From Paenibacillus sp. G2S3 (lineage in GTDB: Bacteria > Bacillota > Bacilli > Paenibacillales > Paenibacillaceae): a stretch of 64,000 bases of DNA. The stretch covers positions 2,728,001-2,792,000 of the forward strand of contig NZ_CP126095.1 of the NCBI RefSeq assembly GCF_030123105.1. The letters run 5' to 3'. The position numbers and the translations under genes were made by a program. The notes under the pieces were generated by a model. It was not told the origin of the DNA. It ran no database searches and was given only the letters and a program-made list of their open reading frames with translations. This document shows, in pieces, positions 25,148-33,186 of this stretch; position 1 is the first letter of the stretch; each line of letters begins with the position of its first letter.

Positions 25148-25253
25148 GCTGTAAAAGTAAGAAAACACCTTGCACAAGTAAGCGGATTCAAGGTATCATA
25201 AGAAATGATTACAAATGACTTATGTTTCATAATCAAGTTGCGGAGGGATTTCT

Positions 25254-25499
25254 ATGTCCAGTAACAATGCGGCAATCGTTGATATTGCTCAAACGGCAGG
25301 TCAGTTCAACTCTTCAATCGTTCTTCAAGCGGACAACAAGTACATTGATGTTAAGAGTATCCTTGGTTTGTTCACGACTTTGGTATCAAGCCAAAGCTAC
25401 GAGCTTCATGTTCACGGAACAGATGCAGAAGAAGCTAAGAAGGCAATGAGTGAAGTTTTTGCTAAACACGGTTTGAACTTTACAGTTGTAGCTGAGTAA
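25254..25499 (+). CDS. HPr-like protein lacking the phosphorylated histidine
   Basis: An 81-aa protein that aligns with the HPr/Crh family from just after the active-site loop onward: VDIAQTAGQFNSSIVLQADN matches the helix and strand following His15. IDVKSILGLF matches the Ser46 region, with Ser35 in the position of Ser46. The usual G-x-HARPA loop is missing, because the N-terminus is about eleven residues shorter. GGAGGG before the ATG supports this start, and no upstream in-frame segment restores the loop. It therefore cannot take part in sugar phosphotransfer, but could still act as a Crh-like CcpA partner if HPr kinase phosphorylates the serine (inference). Confidence 0.72.
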   Translation: MSSNNAAIVDIAQTAGQFNSSIVLQADNKYIDVKSILGLFTTLVSSQSYELHVHGTDAEEAKKAMSEVFAKHGLNFTVVAE

Positions 25500-25515
25500 T
25501 AGTTGTATGTAAAGA

Positions 25516-25546
25516 CGTCCTACCGATTTACGGTGGGGCGTTTTTT
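25516..25546 (+). terminator. Terminator after the HPr-like gene
   Basis: CGTCCTACCG (25516-25525) pairs with CGGTGGGGCG (25531-25540) with one G-U pair; TTTTTT follows. Confidence 0.85.
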
Positions 25547-25711
25547 CTAGAAATAGATGAGGAATTAACGCCATCCCATATAAACAACATAGCTGCTTCT
25601 TTCAAATAAATGGTTAGTATAAACAGAATTGTTGTATTGATATCCGATTTCGACTAATATTAAGTAAAATAGTAAAAGCAGCTTAACTTTTGGACATGGG
25701 GGGGAAGAGGC

Positions 25712-26008
25712 ATGACTTCGTCGGAATTACAGGAACAGTTTAATCTTAAAGCGATCAATCTTCTACAAGAAGATGCCGATAAAATTCAGCAACTTATTGA
25801 AGTGCAGATGGAAAATCTGGCAACACGCTACTGCCCTCTCTATGAGGAAGTGCTCGATACCCAAATGTACGGTTTCTCAAGAGAGGTCGATTTTGCGGTT
25901 AGAGCAGGTTTGGTGCCAGAGATTACCGGTAAAATGGTGCTGAGTAAGCTGGAGCGGAATTTAGCAGTACTCTATGAGGCATTGAATAACAAAGCAAAAG
26001 AAGAATAA
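25712..26008 (+). CDS. ylaN: YlaN/DUF1507 family protein
   Basis: A 98-aa helical protein with the family core [20 protein letters not shown] and the conserved start of alternating hydrophobic and acidic helices. In Bacillus subtilis YlaN is essential under low iron and has been linked to Fur regulation. In that genome it precedes ftsW, as it does here apart from the inserted exchanger and Asp23-like genes, so the neighbourhood supports orthology. A GGGGGGAAGAGG site precedes the ATG, and a terminator follows directly. Confidence 0.88.
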   Translation: MTSSELQEQFNLKAINLLQEDADKIQQLIEVQMENLATRYCPLYEEVLDTQMYGFSREVDFAVRAGLVPEITGKMVLSKLERNLAVLYEALNNKAKEE

Positions 26009-26032
26009 GTTTTGATTTATAGTATTCATAGA

Positions 26033-26074
26033 AACGCACATGAGGACAGATCGTCACTCATGTGCGTTTTTTTT
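26033..26074 (+). terminator. Terminator after ylaN
   Basis: AAACGCACATGAG (26033-26045) pairs perfectly with CTCATGTGCGTTT (26057-26069), followed by more T. The A-rich left flank is weak, so the minus-strand exchanger gene may use it poorly. Confidence 0.88.
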
Positions 26075-26102
26075 GAGAATTATAGAATGAATAGGGAAGT
26101 AT

Positions 26103-27173
26103 TTATACTAGATAAAAGGAGACTCCGAGAATTAGATAGACCGTTAACAGTAATAGACCCTCATACCAGTTGGTCGAACCATCCTGAGTGATTGATTTGG
26201 CAATAAAGACGGCGACACCAATGGCGACGATTTCGATCGTTGTAAAAACAATGTCCATAGTATCACCCATGAAATAACTGGCGAAGATAAGTACAGGCGC
26301 TACGAATAGTGCAATTTGAAGACTGCTCCCGACGGCTATTTCTACTGCCGCCCCGATTTTGTTCTTCATGGCTAGCATAATGGCTGCACTATGTTCTGCG
26401 GCATTACCGATGATTGCCACGAGGAAGGCGCCTACAAACAGTTCACTAAATCCAAAGCGCTCAGTTAGTGTTTCTAGCGTCCCTACCAGCCACTCACTCA
26501 CAAAGGCTACCATCACAGTAGCAAGAAGTAGATAAAGGATGGATCTGTTTCTGGACCACTTAGGCGCATGCTCATGAGCCATTTCATCCTTGTCGGCTTC
26601 TGTAACGTCCTCTAGATGTTTCTTATGCGTAATCATAGAGAAGACTAGCCAAGCCATGTACGAGGCGATGAGCAGCCCAGCAACGATTAAACTTAGCACG
26701 TCTGTATCTTTTTCAGTTATGGAATGGGTATTGAAGAACATAGCCGGAACAAATAAGGCGATCACCGCTACGATCATAAGGGAACCGTTCATACCGGCAA
26801 GGGTTACGTTAAAGTTCTGCACTTTGAACTTCATCCCACCGGCGAAAATACTTAAACCTAGGACAAGCAGCAGGTTGCCGATAATGGAACCGGTAAGACT
26901 GGCTTTCACCATGTCGAACAGTCCTTCCTTCACTAGGAAAAAGGCAATGATTAGCTCTGCGGCATTTCCGAAGGTAGCGTTTAGGAAGCCGCCTAACCGC
27001 TGTCCAGCATAATGAGCTACACTTTCTGTGGCGCGGCCCAGAAATCCAGCTACAAACACAACAGCGACTGCAGAGAGAACGAACTGAAGCGTGTGGTCCC
27101 AATCTGCATAATGGCCGATAGCACTAAGGATAAAGGTGATTGCCAGCAAGGCTGGTGAAATCCATTTTTTCAA
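26103..27173 (-). CDS. Calcium/proton exchanger (CaCA family, Cax/ChaA type)
   Basis: Integral membrane antiporter with about eleven hydrophobic segments and the two signature repeats GNAAELIIAFF and GNAAEHSAAIM, whose glutamates carry Ca2+. An acidic loop (TEADKDEMAHEHA) separates the halves. It exports Ca2+ in exchange for protons and resembles Bacillus YfkE. The start was placed at TTG 27173, eleven bases after GGAG; a GTG at 27185 is in frame but overlaps that ribosome binding site. With TTG the protein has 356 aa. Confidence 0.88.
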   Translation of the reverse strand: MKKWISPALLAITFILSAIGHYADWDHTLQFVLSAVAVVFVAGFLGRATESVAHYAGQRLGGFLNATFGNAAELIIAFFLVKEGLFDMVKASLTGSIIGNLLLVLGLSIFAGGMKFKVQNFNVTLAGMNGSLMIVAVIALFVPAMFFNTHSITEKDTDVLSLIVAGLLIASYMAWLVFSMITHKKHLEDVTEADKDEMAHEHAPKWSRNRSILYLLLATVMVAFVSEWLVGTLETLTERFGFSELFVGAFLVAIIGNAAEHSAAIMLAMKNKIGAAVEIAVGSSLQIALFVAPVLIFASYFMGDTMDIVFTTIEIVAIGVAVFIAKSITQDGSTNWYEGLLLLTVYLILGVSFYLV

Positions 27174-27327
27174 TGTAAAGTACACTCCAATCTATGTATT
27201 CAGGATCAATTCATAATCAATATACCCAAATTATTCCTAAGTGTAAACGAGAAAGCGAGAAACTGATTTGCTTTTTAGCCTGTTTAGGAATTACAATAAT
27301 TGATAATGAGTTAAGGGGGGATATGGC

Positions 27328-27693
27328 ATGGCAGAACAACTTCAATTGGAAATGGGAAATATACGAATTTCAAATGACGTCGTCTCGAAAATTGCCGGAT
27401 TGGCTGCCTTGGAGACTCCAGGAATTGCAGCCATGTCAGGTGGCCTATCAGAAGGCTGGGCGAAACGTTTAAGTGGTAAGAACGTCCAAAAGGGCGTTAC
27501 CGTTGAAGTGGGACAGCTAGAAGCAGCAGTAGACCTGCGTATTATAGTTCTCTATGAAACACCGATACATGAAGTGTGCCGGATGCTTCAACAGAACGTA
27601 CGCGAAGCTGTGGAGAGCATGACTGGACTTCATATTGTTGAAGTGAATGTCAAAGTTGAAGGCGTAGCCTTTAAGAACGATGAAATCGCTTAA
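27328..27693 (+). CDS. Asp23/Gls24 family protein
   Basis: A 121-aa Asp23-domain protein. Seen are the start ISNDVVSKIAGLAALETPGI, a SGGLSEGW loop, the VTVEVGQLEAAVDLRIIV strands and the EVNVKVEGV end. Members act near the membrane in envelope stress or in control of acetyl-CoA carboxylase (YqhY); the subtype cannot be settled by eye. In Bacillus a YloU protein of this family precedes yloV/fakA. In this window fakA (62590) has no such neighbour, so this gene could be a displaced paralogue. AAGGGGGGAT precedes the ATG. It converges on ftsW through a shared terminator. Confidence 0.85.
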   Translation: MAEQLQLEMGNIRISNDVVSKIAGLAALETPGIAAMSGGLSEGWAKRLSGKNVQKGVTVEVGQLEAAVDLRIIVLYETPIHEVCRMLQQNVREAVESMTGLHIVEVNVKVEGVAFKNDEIA

Positions 27694-27713
27694 TGTAAAA
27701 GAGCTTGTACACC

Positions 27714-27753
27714 AAAAAAGCAGCCCAAGATATTTATCTTGGACTGCTTTTTT
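27714..27753. terminator. Bidirectional terminator between the Asp23 gene and ftsW
   Basis: AAAAAAGCAG-CCCAAGAT and ATCTTGG-ACTGCTTTTTT form a nearly perfect stem with A and T tails on both sides, suiting both converging genes. Confidence 0.88.
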
Positions 27754-27784
27754 ATATATTCTAGTAGATCTGGATTTATGAATC

Positions 27785-29029
27785 TTACCGGGAACGAACT
27801 TTTCTAACTGTAGTTACAGATTTCGTAACTTCCTCTTTAGCTGGAAGATTGGTTTCTCTTGAAATGCTCAGCATAATTCCCATGGACAGCATACTCACAA
27901 GAAGTGAAGAGCCGCCATAGCTGATAAATGGCAAAGTTACTCCGGTAAGCGGAATCGTCTTTGTTACACCACCAATATTGACAAAGGCCTGAATGGCAAT
28001 GAGGCCCATAATACCAATGCCCACTAGTGTGCCAAAGGGATCCTTACACCTTAATGCGATTAAAATACCTCGCCAGATAAAATACAGGTATAACATCAGA
28101 AATAATGCCGTTCCTACAAAGCCGAATTCTTCACCGATCACGGGGAAAATAAAGTCCGTATACGGGTATTTAAGATAATCCAGCTTTTGAATGCTTTTGC
28201 CAAATCCAGAGCCACTGACTCCACCTTGTCCGAGAGCGGTCAAAGACTGAATAATATTATACCCTTCACCTTCAGCATCCTGATAGGGATCTAAGAAAGC
28301 TTGAATACGACCTTTTTTGTAGTCCTGATTGGCGGCTACTTTGTCGGATGCGGGGGAAAGGGAATCAATTGCTGCTTTAGCTCCCAAAACAATCCCTACC
28401 CCTAGCACCAAGAGTGCGATAGAGCCTAGGATATGCTTCATGCTGGCACCGCCTGCATAAATGACAAGTCCACTGGTAGCCACAAGAATAAGGCAAGAGC
28501 CCAGATCTGGCTGCATCATAATAAGACCGGCAACTATACCTACAATGACCATTACAGGGATATATCCTGTACGGAAATCTCTAAACCGTTCACCTTTTTT
28601 GGTAATCAGTGCAGAGAGATACAGGATAATCGATATTTTGGCCAGTTCGGTAGGTTGGATCCCTAGCTTCCCGATACTTAACCAGCTCTTGGCGCCATTG
28701 ATTCTTTCGGAGAAGGCTACAATTAGCAGTAGGATTATGGTGATGATGAAGATAGGTACATACCACTTCTTGAATTTACTGTAGTGAATATTCATGGATG
28801 TAAACATAACAACGATTCCAAGTACGATCCAAATCATTTGGCGTTTCATGAAATATAGAGGGTCATTACCGAACTTCGAGCTCGCTAAGGTCAAACTGGA
28901 GCTAGCACTGAAGACCATGACTAGACCGAAACCCACAAGTAGTAGTGTTAAGATAAGTAGTTGGAAATCGGGTGTTCCTCTTTTGGGCAGGCTGACATTT
29001 TGTTTCGTCTTTCCCTTTCTGTTACTCAA
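27785..29029 (-). CDS. ftsW: SEDS peptidoglycan glycosyltransferase FtsW
   Basis: A 414-aa polytopic protein with about ten membrane segments. SEDS motifs seen are NGAKSWLSIG..IQPTELAK, MQPDLGSCLIL, the long extracellular loop rich in Asp and Glu after KKGRIQAFLDPY, and PLTGVTLPFISYGGSS near the end. SEDS enzymes polymerise lipid II together with a class B penicillin-binding protein. FtsW is preferred over RodA or SpoVE because it lies near ylaN as in Bacillus subtilis. It overlaps the upstream yugN by four bases (ATGA) and ends near a bidirectional terminator. Confidence 0.88.
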   Translation of the reverse strand: MSNRKGKTKQNVSLPKRGTPDFQLLILTLLLVGFGLVMVFSASSSLTLASSKFGNDPLYFMKRQMIWIVLGIVVMFTSMNIHYSKFKKWYVPIFIITIILLLIVAFSERINGAKSWLSIGKLGIQPTELAKISIILYLSALITKKGERFRDFRTGYIPVMVIVGIVAGLIMMQPDLGSCLILVATSGLVIYAGGASMKHILGSIALLVLGVGIVLGAKAAIDSLSPASDKVAANQDYKKGRIQAFLDPYQDAEGEGYNIIQSLTALGQGGVSGSGFGKSIQKLDYLKYPYTDFIFPVIGEEFGFVGTALFLMLYLYFIWRGILIALRCKDPFGTLVGIGIMGLIAIQAFVNIGGVTKTIPLTGVTLPFISYGGSSLLVSMLSMGIMLSISRETNLPAKEEVTKSVTTVRKVRSR

Positions 29030-29373
29030 GCCTCCAACAGCTGCTTTAATTCGAGAATCCGAGTAGCAGCAGTGTCCAATACTGGTTTAGGCACCGGGGA
29101 GTCATACTCCAGGCCATGGGGGAAGGTTGCTTTCCCTAAGTATACGGCTTCAATTGCAAGTACGGCATCAGCTTTCTCCAGCTTCCCCTCGACAGCGCGA
29201 GTGTTGATGCGTAGAAAGTATTCGCCACCATCCTGTGGGTCTTCAATTTTGCAGTCGTAAGTGGCACGATAGTATTCCCATTGCCAGCGAATGAAGCCAG
29301 CCTTTGTCGCACTCTCGTCCAGATAGAGAAGATCACTCTTCAATCCTACGAGGCCCGTGTTCTCAAAAATCAT
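29026..29373 (-). CDS. YugN-like family protein
   Basis: A 115-aa protein of the YugN family, whose function is unknown. The N-terminus IFENTGLVGLKSDLLYLDES and the GGEYFLRINTRAVEG strand match the family. The start was set at ATG 29373, eleven bases downstream of AAGGGGG. An ATG three codons earlier (29382) is too close to that site to use it well. It is translationally coupled to ftsW, which may suggest a link to cell envelope growth (inference). Confidence 0.78.
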   Translation of the reverse strand: MIFENTGLVGLKSDLLYLDESATKAGFIRWQWEYYRATYDCKIEDPQDGGEYFLRINTRAVEGKLEKADAVLAIEAVYLGKATFPHGLEYDSPVPKPVLDTAATRILELKQLLEA

Positions 29374-29611
29374 AGCACGCATATCCCCCTTATGAAGTAT
29401 AATGATGAATTCATGATCCGTTTGCTGATGTTCTACCTCATGATAGTATGTTTCTAAACGTTGTGCAAGAGTTGGTACCTCCTAACGATACCCAGTTTTT
29501 TGCGTTTCTGCTACAATAAAAGAATTATAGCCGTGTGCGGCAGGAACAAAGTGAACAGGACTGCTGTCGCATGCTATTGATGCGGGTTTAAGAAGAAGGG
29601 ATGGAGAATGT

Positions 29612-30793
29612 ATGAAGAGCTTAGCGGTAGATTCGCTCATGCCGGAGATCGTGGAATGGAGACGCCATTTACACCGTCATCCGGAGTTGTCTTTTCATGA
29701 AAAGGAAACGTCATCATTTATAGCAGACAAGTTAGCAGAATTCGGTATTGAAGTTAGAAGAAGCACGTCTGGGTATGGAGTAACAGGTATATTACGAGGA
29801 CATCGGCCGGGGAAAACGGTGGTCCTTCGCGCGGATATGGATGCACTTCCTATTAAAGAGGAAAATAAGAAGGATTACGTTTCGCAAAATGAGGGGGTTA
29901 TGCATGCCTGTGGGCATGATGGACACACTTCAATACTGCTGGGTGTAGCCTCTTACTATAGCAGCCGCCTTGATGAGATAGAAGGGGAGCTGCGTTTTCT
30001 TTTTCAGCCAGCAGAGGAGGTATGCCCAGGTGGTGCGCAGGGGATGATTGCCGAAGGCATGCTGGAAGGCGCGGATGCAGTGTATGGTTTGCATTTGTGG
30101 ACTCCGCTTGCAATGGGAACCGTGGGGAGTGCGCCTGGCCCTCTTATGGCATCTGCTGATGAATTTTTCATTGATATCATCGGCAAGGGCGGACACGGTG
30201 GTATGCCGAATCGCACGATTGACAGCATTGTGGCCGGGGCGGCACTTGTAACTCAGCTTCAGAGCATCGTAAGCCGCTCTGTGAACCCGCTGGAGCCCGC
30301 TGTTCTGAGTGTAGGGACCATTCAAGGGGGATTCGCCCAGAATGTCATTGCTGAGCATTGCCGGATTACAGGGACCGTGCGAGCGTTCGACGAGGAGACC
30401 CGTTATCTGATTCGCAGCAGGATCGAAGAAATGACAGTTTCAATAGCTGGTGCATACGGTGCGGAGGCTAAGATAGATTATGTTATGGGATATCCGCCAC
30501 TCGTAAATCACGAAGGGGAATATCAACGTTTTACTGAGGTAGCACCAGAAGCACTAGGAGAAGCCGTTCAAGTGATTCGGATGGAAAAGCTGATGCCAGC
30601 TGAAGATTTTGCCTACTATGTAAAAGAGATTCCTGGCTGCTTTATGTTCGTAGGTGCTGGGAATCCAGATAAAGATGCAGTCTATCCGCATCATCATAGC
30701 AAATTTGATTTCGACGAGGATGCTATGCTACATGGGATGAAATTACTAATTGCTATGGCAAATTCCTGTCTGCAAGAGAAGATAATCGTATAA
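29612..30793 (+). CDS. M20-family amidohydrolase
   Basis: A 393-aa zinc-dependent amidohydrolase or peptidase. The metal site is visible as HACGHDGHT (about 98-106) and QPAEE (about 131-135), with HLW and a C-terminal HHSKF histidine. The dimerisation domain inserts at about 180-290 (GKGGHGGMPN at its start). The family includes hippurate hydrolases, indole-acetyl-amino-acid hydrolases and N-acetyl-diaminopimelate deacetylase; by sequence alone the substrate stays open. It stands alone; a CBS protein gene follows after 62 bases on the same strand and could be co-transcribed. Confidence 0.88.
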   Translation: MKSLAVDSLMPEIVEWRRHLHRHPELSFHEKETSSFIADKLAEFGIEVRRSTSGYGVTGILRGHRPGKTVVLRADMDALPIKEENKKDYVSQNEGVMHACGHDGHTSILLGVASYYSSRLDEIEGELRFLFQPAEEVCPGGAQGMIAEGMLEGADAVYGLHLWTPLAMGTVGSAPGPLMASADEFFIDIIGKGGHGGMPNRTIDSIVAGAALVTQLQSIVSRSVNPLEPAVLSVGTIQGGFAQNVIAEHCRITGTVRAFDEETRYLIRSRIEEMTVSIAGAYGAEAKIDYVMGYPPLVNHEGEYQRFTEVAPEALGEAVQVIRMEKLMPAEDFAYYVKEIPGCFMFVGAGNPDKDAVYPHHHSKFDFDEDAMLHGMKLLIAMANSCLQEKIIV

Positions 30794-30855
30794 TTTCTTT
30801 TCATAGAGGAGAACCTATTCCATAACATGGAGATCATGATTAGGAGGGGACATCC

Positions 30856-31287
30856 TTGAAGACAGTGAAAGAGGTTATGACGAAGGAACCTGCAGCAGTC
30901 ACGTTACAGGATAACGTGTATGAAGTCGCTGTTAAAATGAGAGATCATGACACTGGATTTATACCGGTCATCGATAATGAAGAAAATAAGACTCTGCTCG
31001 GAGTAATTACAGATCGTGATCTAGTGATTAGAGGGTATGCAGCAAAGCACCCTGGATCAACTTCTGTGGAAAAGGTAATGAGTAGTGAAATTCAGACCGT
31101 CTCAGAGAATACTTCTGTAGATGAGGCTGCAGAACTCATGTCGAACTGGCAAATTCGCAGATTGGCTGTGACCAGTGGTCAGAAGCTGATTGGTGTTGTA
31201 TCCATCGGTGACTTAGCGGTGCGCAACATTTTTGCGGACGAGGCTGGCGAAGCACTTCATGATATTTCGCAGCAGCATTTACATTAA
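30856..31287 (+). CDS. CBS-pair domain protein (YhcV-like)
   Basis: A 143-aa protein made of two CBS motifs (about 5-60 and 70-130), seen as TDRDLVIRGYAAK at the end of the first and IRRLAVTSGQKLIGVVSIGDLAV in the second. It ends like Bacillus YhcV (ALHDISQQHLH). CBS pairs bind adenosine nucleotides; no catalytic domain is attached, so a regulatory role is inferred. The start is TTG after AGGAGGGGAC. It is unlikely to be AcuB, because it is 15 kb from acuA and lacks the ACT domain. Confidence 0.85.
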   Translation: MKTVKEVMTKEPAAVTLQDNVYEVAVKMRDHDTGFIPVIDNEENKTLLGVITDRDLVIRGYAAKHPGSTSVEKVMSSEIQTVSENTSVDEAAELMSNWQIRRLAVTSGQKLIGVVSIGDLAVRNIFADEAGEALHDISQQHLH

Positions 31288-31300
31288 ATAGTTTGATAGG

Positions 31301-31337
31301 GAAGCTCATGACCGTTATGCGGGGATGAGCTTTTTCC
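31301..31337 (+). terminator. Terminator after the CBS gene
   Basis: GAAGCTCAT (31301-31309) pairs with ATGAGCTT (31325-31332), followed by TTTCC. The T run is short. Confidence 0.7.
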
Positions 31338-31340
31338 TGT

Positions 31341-31408
31341 TCAAATATCCTTATATTTCTCGCATAAACGCTTACCGTCCTTGTGGGACGTCGAAGGCTT
31401 TTTTGCTT
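31341..31408 (+). repeat. Dispersed bipartite repeat, copy B (left part shortened)
   Basis: CTTATATTTCTCGCATAAAC followed by GCTTACCGTCC-ttgtg-GGACG-TCGAAGGC-TTTTTT matches copies A and C. The first arm of the AT-rich dyad is missing. The hairpin plus T run forms a second terminator behind the CBS gene. A TTG inside it is in frame with the helicase gene downstream. Confidence 0.72.
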
Positions 31409-31473
31409 ATATGAATGTAAGCAGATTACATAACGCAAGCTTGGATGAAATTAATGATTGGGGAGGGAACATT

Positions 31474-33186
31474 ATGAATGAGACAGGGGCTTGTATTGTA
31501 CGCAGGGATCGAACGATTCTACTGGAATGCGCACATCGCGGTTTTGAGAAGGCGAGGAAAGAACTAGGAACCTTTGCAGAGCTCGTAAAGAGTCCTCCGG
31601 CTTATCACACCTATAGAATCACTCCATTATCACTATGGAATGCAGCCTCGCTTAATTATACAGCGGAAGCGATTATTTCAAGTCTGCATGATCTCGCGCG
31701 CTGGGGTGTTCCTGCCGGACTGGAGGAAGAGATCGGAACTCTTCTCTCTAGGTATGGGAGGCTGACCCTTCACGGACAGGAAACTTCGAATGAAATCATT
31801 ACGCTTAGGGCTGACACAGCTGAGATTCTGGATGAACTAGGGAATGAATCAAGTCTAAAGGAATTAGGTTTGCAGAGAATAAATCCACTAGAAAGCTCGT
31901 GCTCTGCGGAGTACAGGGGACTTTTAAAGCAAGAGCTGATGAGACTAGGCTATCCTGTACTGGATTATGCTGGTTATCATGTGGGACAAGCTCTAAGCTT
32001 GGCCTGGAAGGAGTCTTGCAATACCTCCGGGGATGGAGCGAAAGGTGGATCATTTGGGCTGCGTGAATACCAGCAGGAGGCCGTTCAGTTGTTTCAAGGG
32101 ACAGAAGGGCAAGGCGGCAGCGGGGTAGTTGTGTTGCCTTGTGGAGCGGGTAAGACGGTAGTGGGGTTAGCCGTTCTTGAAAGTCTACAATGCGAAACAC
32201 TGATTTTAACTTCAAATACAACTTCAGTAAGGCAATGGGTGGATGAGCTGCTTGAGCGAACCGATTTGGATGATGAGTCTATTGGTGAATATTCCGGCGA
32301 AAAAAGAGAAGTGCGACCAGTTACTATAGCTACCTATCAGATATTAACGCATCGTCAAGCCAAAGGCGGACCTTTTCTCCATATGAAGCTGTTCAACGAA
32401 CGCAACTGGGGCTTGATTATTTATGATGAGGTCCATCTGCTTCCAGCTCCAGTATTCCGGGCTACAGCAGATATTCAGGCTACTAGAAGACTAGGTCTCA
32501 CTGCCACTCTGGTAAGAGAAGACGGGAAGGAAGGGGACGTATTCTCTTTGATCGGGCCTAAGCGTTACGACATGCCTTGGAAGGAGCTGGAGCAGCAGGG
32601 CTGGATCGCAGAGGTGGAATGTGTCGAGATGATCGTACCGATGAGCTCTGAGCTAAGACAGAAGTACTTGTATGCGGAAGCCAAAGAGAAATTTCGTATG
32701 GCCTCATGTAATCCTGCAAAAGCTGAGGTTGTAGTAGAGCTTTTAAAAGTCCATCAGGGCTCATCGGTTCTGGTTATAGGACAGTATCTCGACCAATTAA
32801 CTGAACTGGCGGATAAGATCGGTGCACCTCTGATTACTGGAAAAACGAAGCAGCGAGAAAGAGATGAGCGGTATGCAGCATTTAACGAAGGGAAGATTCA
32901 GGTGTTGATTGTATCTAAGGTGGCGAATTTTGCGGTGAATCTGCCAGATGCGTCGATTGCTATTGAGGTTTCAGGAGCTTTTGGATCAAGACAGGAGGAG
33001 GCACAGCGTTTGGGAAGGATCTTGCGTCCGAAGGCGGGTGAGAACAAAGCGTACTTCTATTCGCTGGTATCTGAAGATAGTCGAGAGCAGGATTTCGCTA
33101 TGCGCCGCCGGATGTTTTTGACAGAACAGGGGTATGAATATGTCGTTAAAATGGTGCCGAGCGGAAAGGGGCGAACGATCCATTGA
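31474..33186 (+). CDS. XPB-type DNA helicase (SF2)
   Basis: A 570-aa bacterial homologue of the XPB/Ssl2 repair helicase, an ATP-driven 3'-5' translocase. An N-terminal damage-recognition-like region (1-185) precedes helicase domain 1, with PCGAGKT (222-228), DEVH (318-321) and LTAT (342-345). The XPB-specific RED motif is at 348-350. A thumb-like segment follows, then domain 2 with QRLGRILRP (511-519). ATG 31474 was chosen because GGGAGGG lies 6-7 bases upstream; the open frame runs back into a repeat at 31381. It overlaps the next gene by four bases. Homologues occur with the same partner in actinobacteria; the pathway in Bacillales is unsettled. Confidence 0.88.
   Translation: MNETGACIVRRDRTILLECAHRGFEKARKELGTFAELVKSPPAYHTYRITPLSLWNAASLNYTAEAIISSLHDLARWGVPAGLEEEIGTLLSRYGRLTLHGQETSNEIITLRADTAEILDELGNESSLKELGLQRINPLESSCSAEYRGLLKQELMRLGYPVLDYAGYHVGQALSLAWKESCNTSGDGAKGGSFGLREYQQEAVQLFQGTEGQGGSGVVVLPCGAGKTVVGLAVLESLQCETLILTSNTTSVRQWVDELLERTDLDDESIGEYSGEKREVRPVTIATYQILTHRQAKGGPFLHMKLFNERNWGLIIYDEVHLLPAPVFRATADIQATRRLGLTATLVREDGKEGDVFSLIGPKRYDMPWKELEQQGWIAEVECVEMIVPMSSELRQKYLYAEAKEKFRMASCNPAKAEVVVELLKVHQGSSVLVIGQYLDQLTELADKIGAPLITGKTKQRERDERYAAFNEGKIQVLIVSKVANFAVNLPDASIAIEVSGAFGSRQEEAQRLGRILRPKAGENKAYFYSLVSEDSREQDFAMRRRMFLTEQGYEYVVKMVPSGKGRTIH

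Noticed and set aside
30856..31287. AcuB, because of its CBS domains
   Set aside because: It lacks the ACT domain, is far from acuA, and its end matches YhcV-type proteins.
31381..31473. N-terminal extension of the XPB helicase from TTG 31381
   Set aside because: The TTG lies inside a dispersed repeat, has no ribosome binding site, and a strong GGGAGGG precedes ATG 31474.
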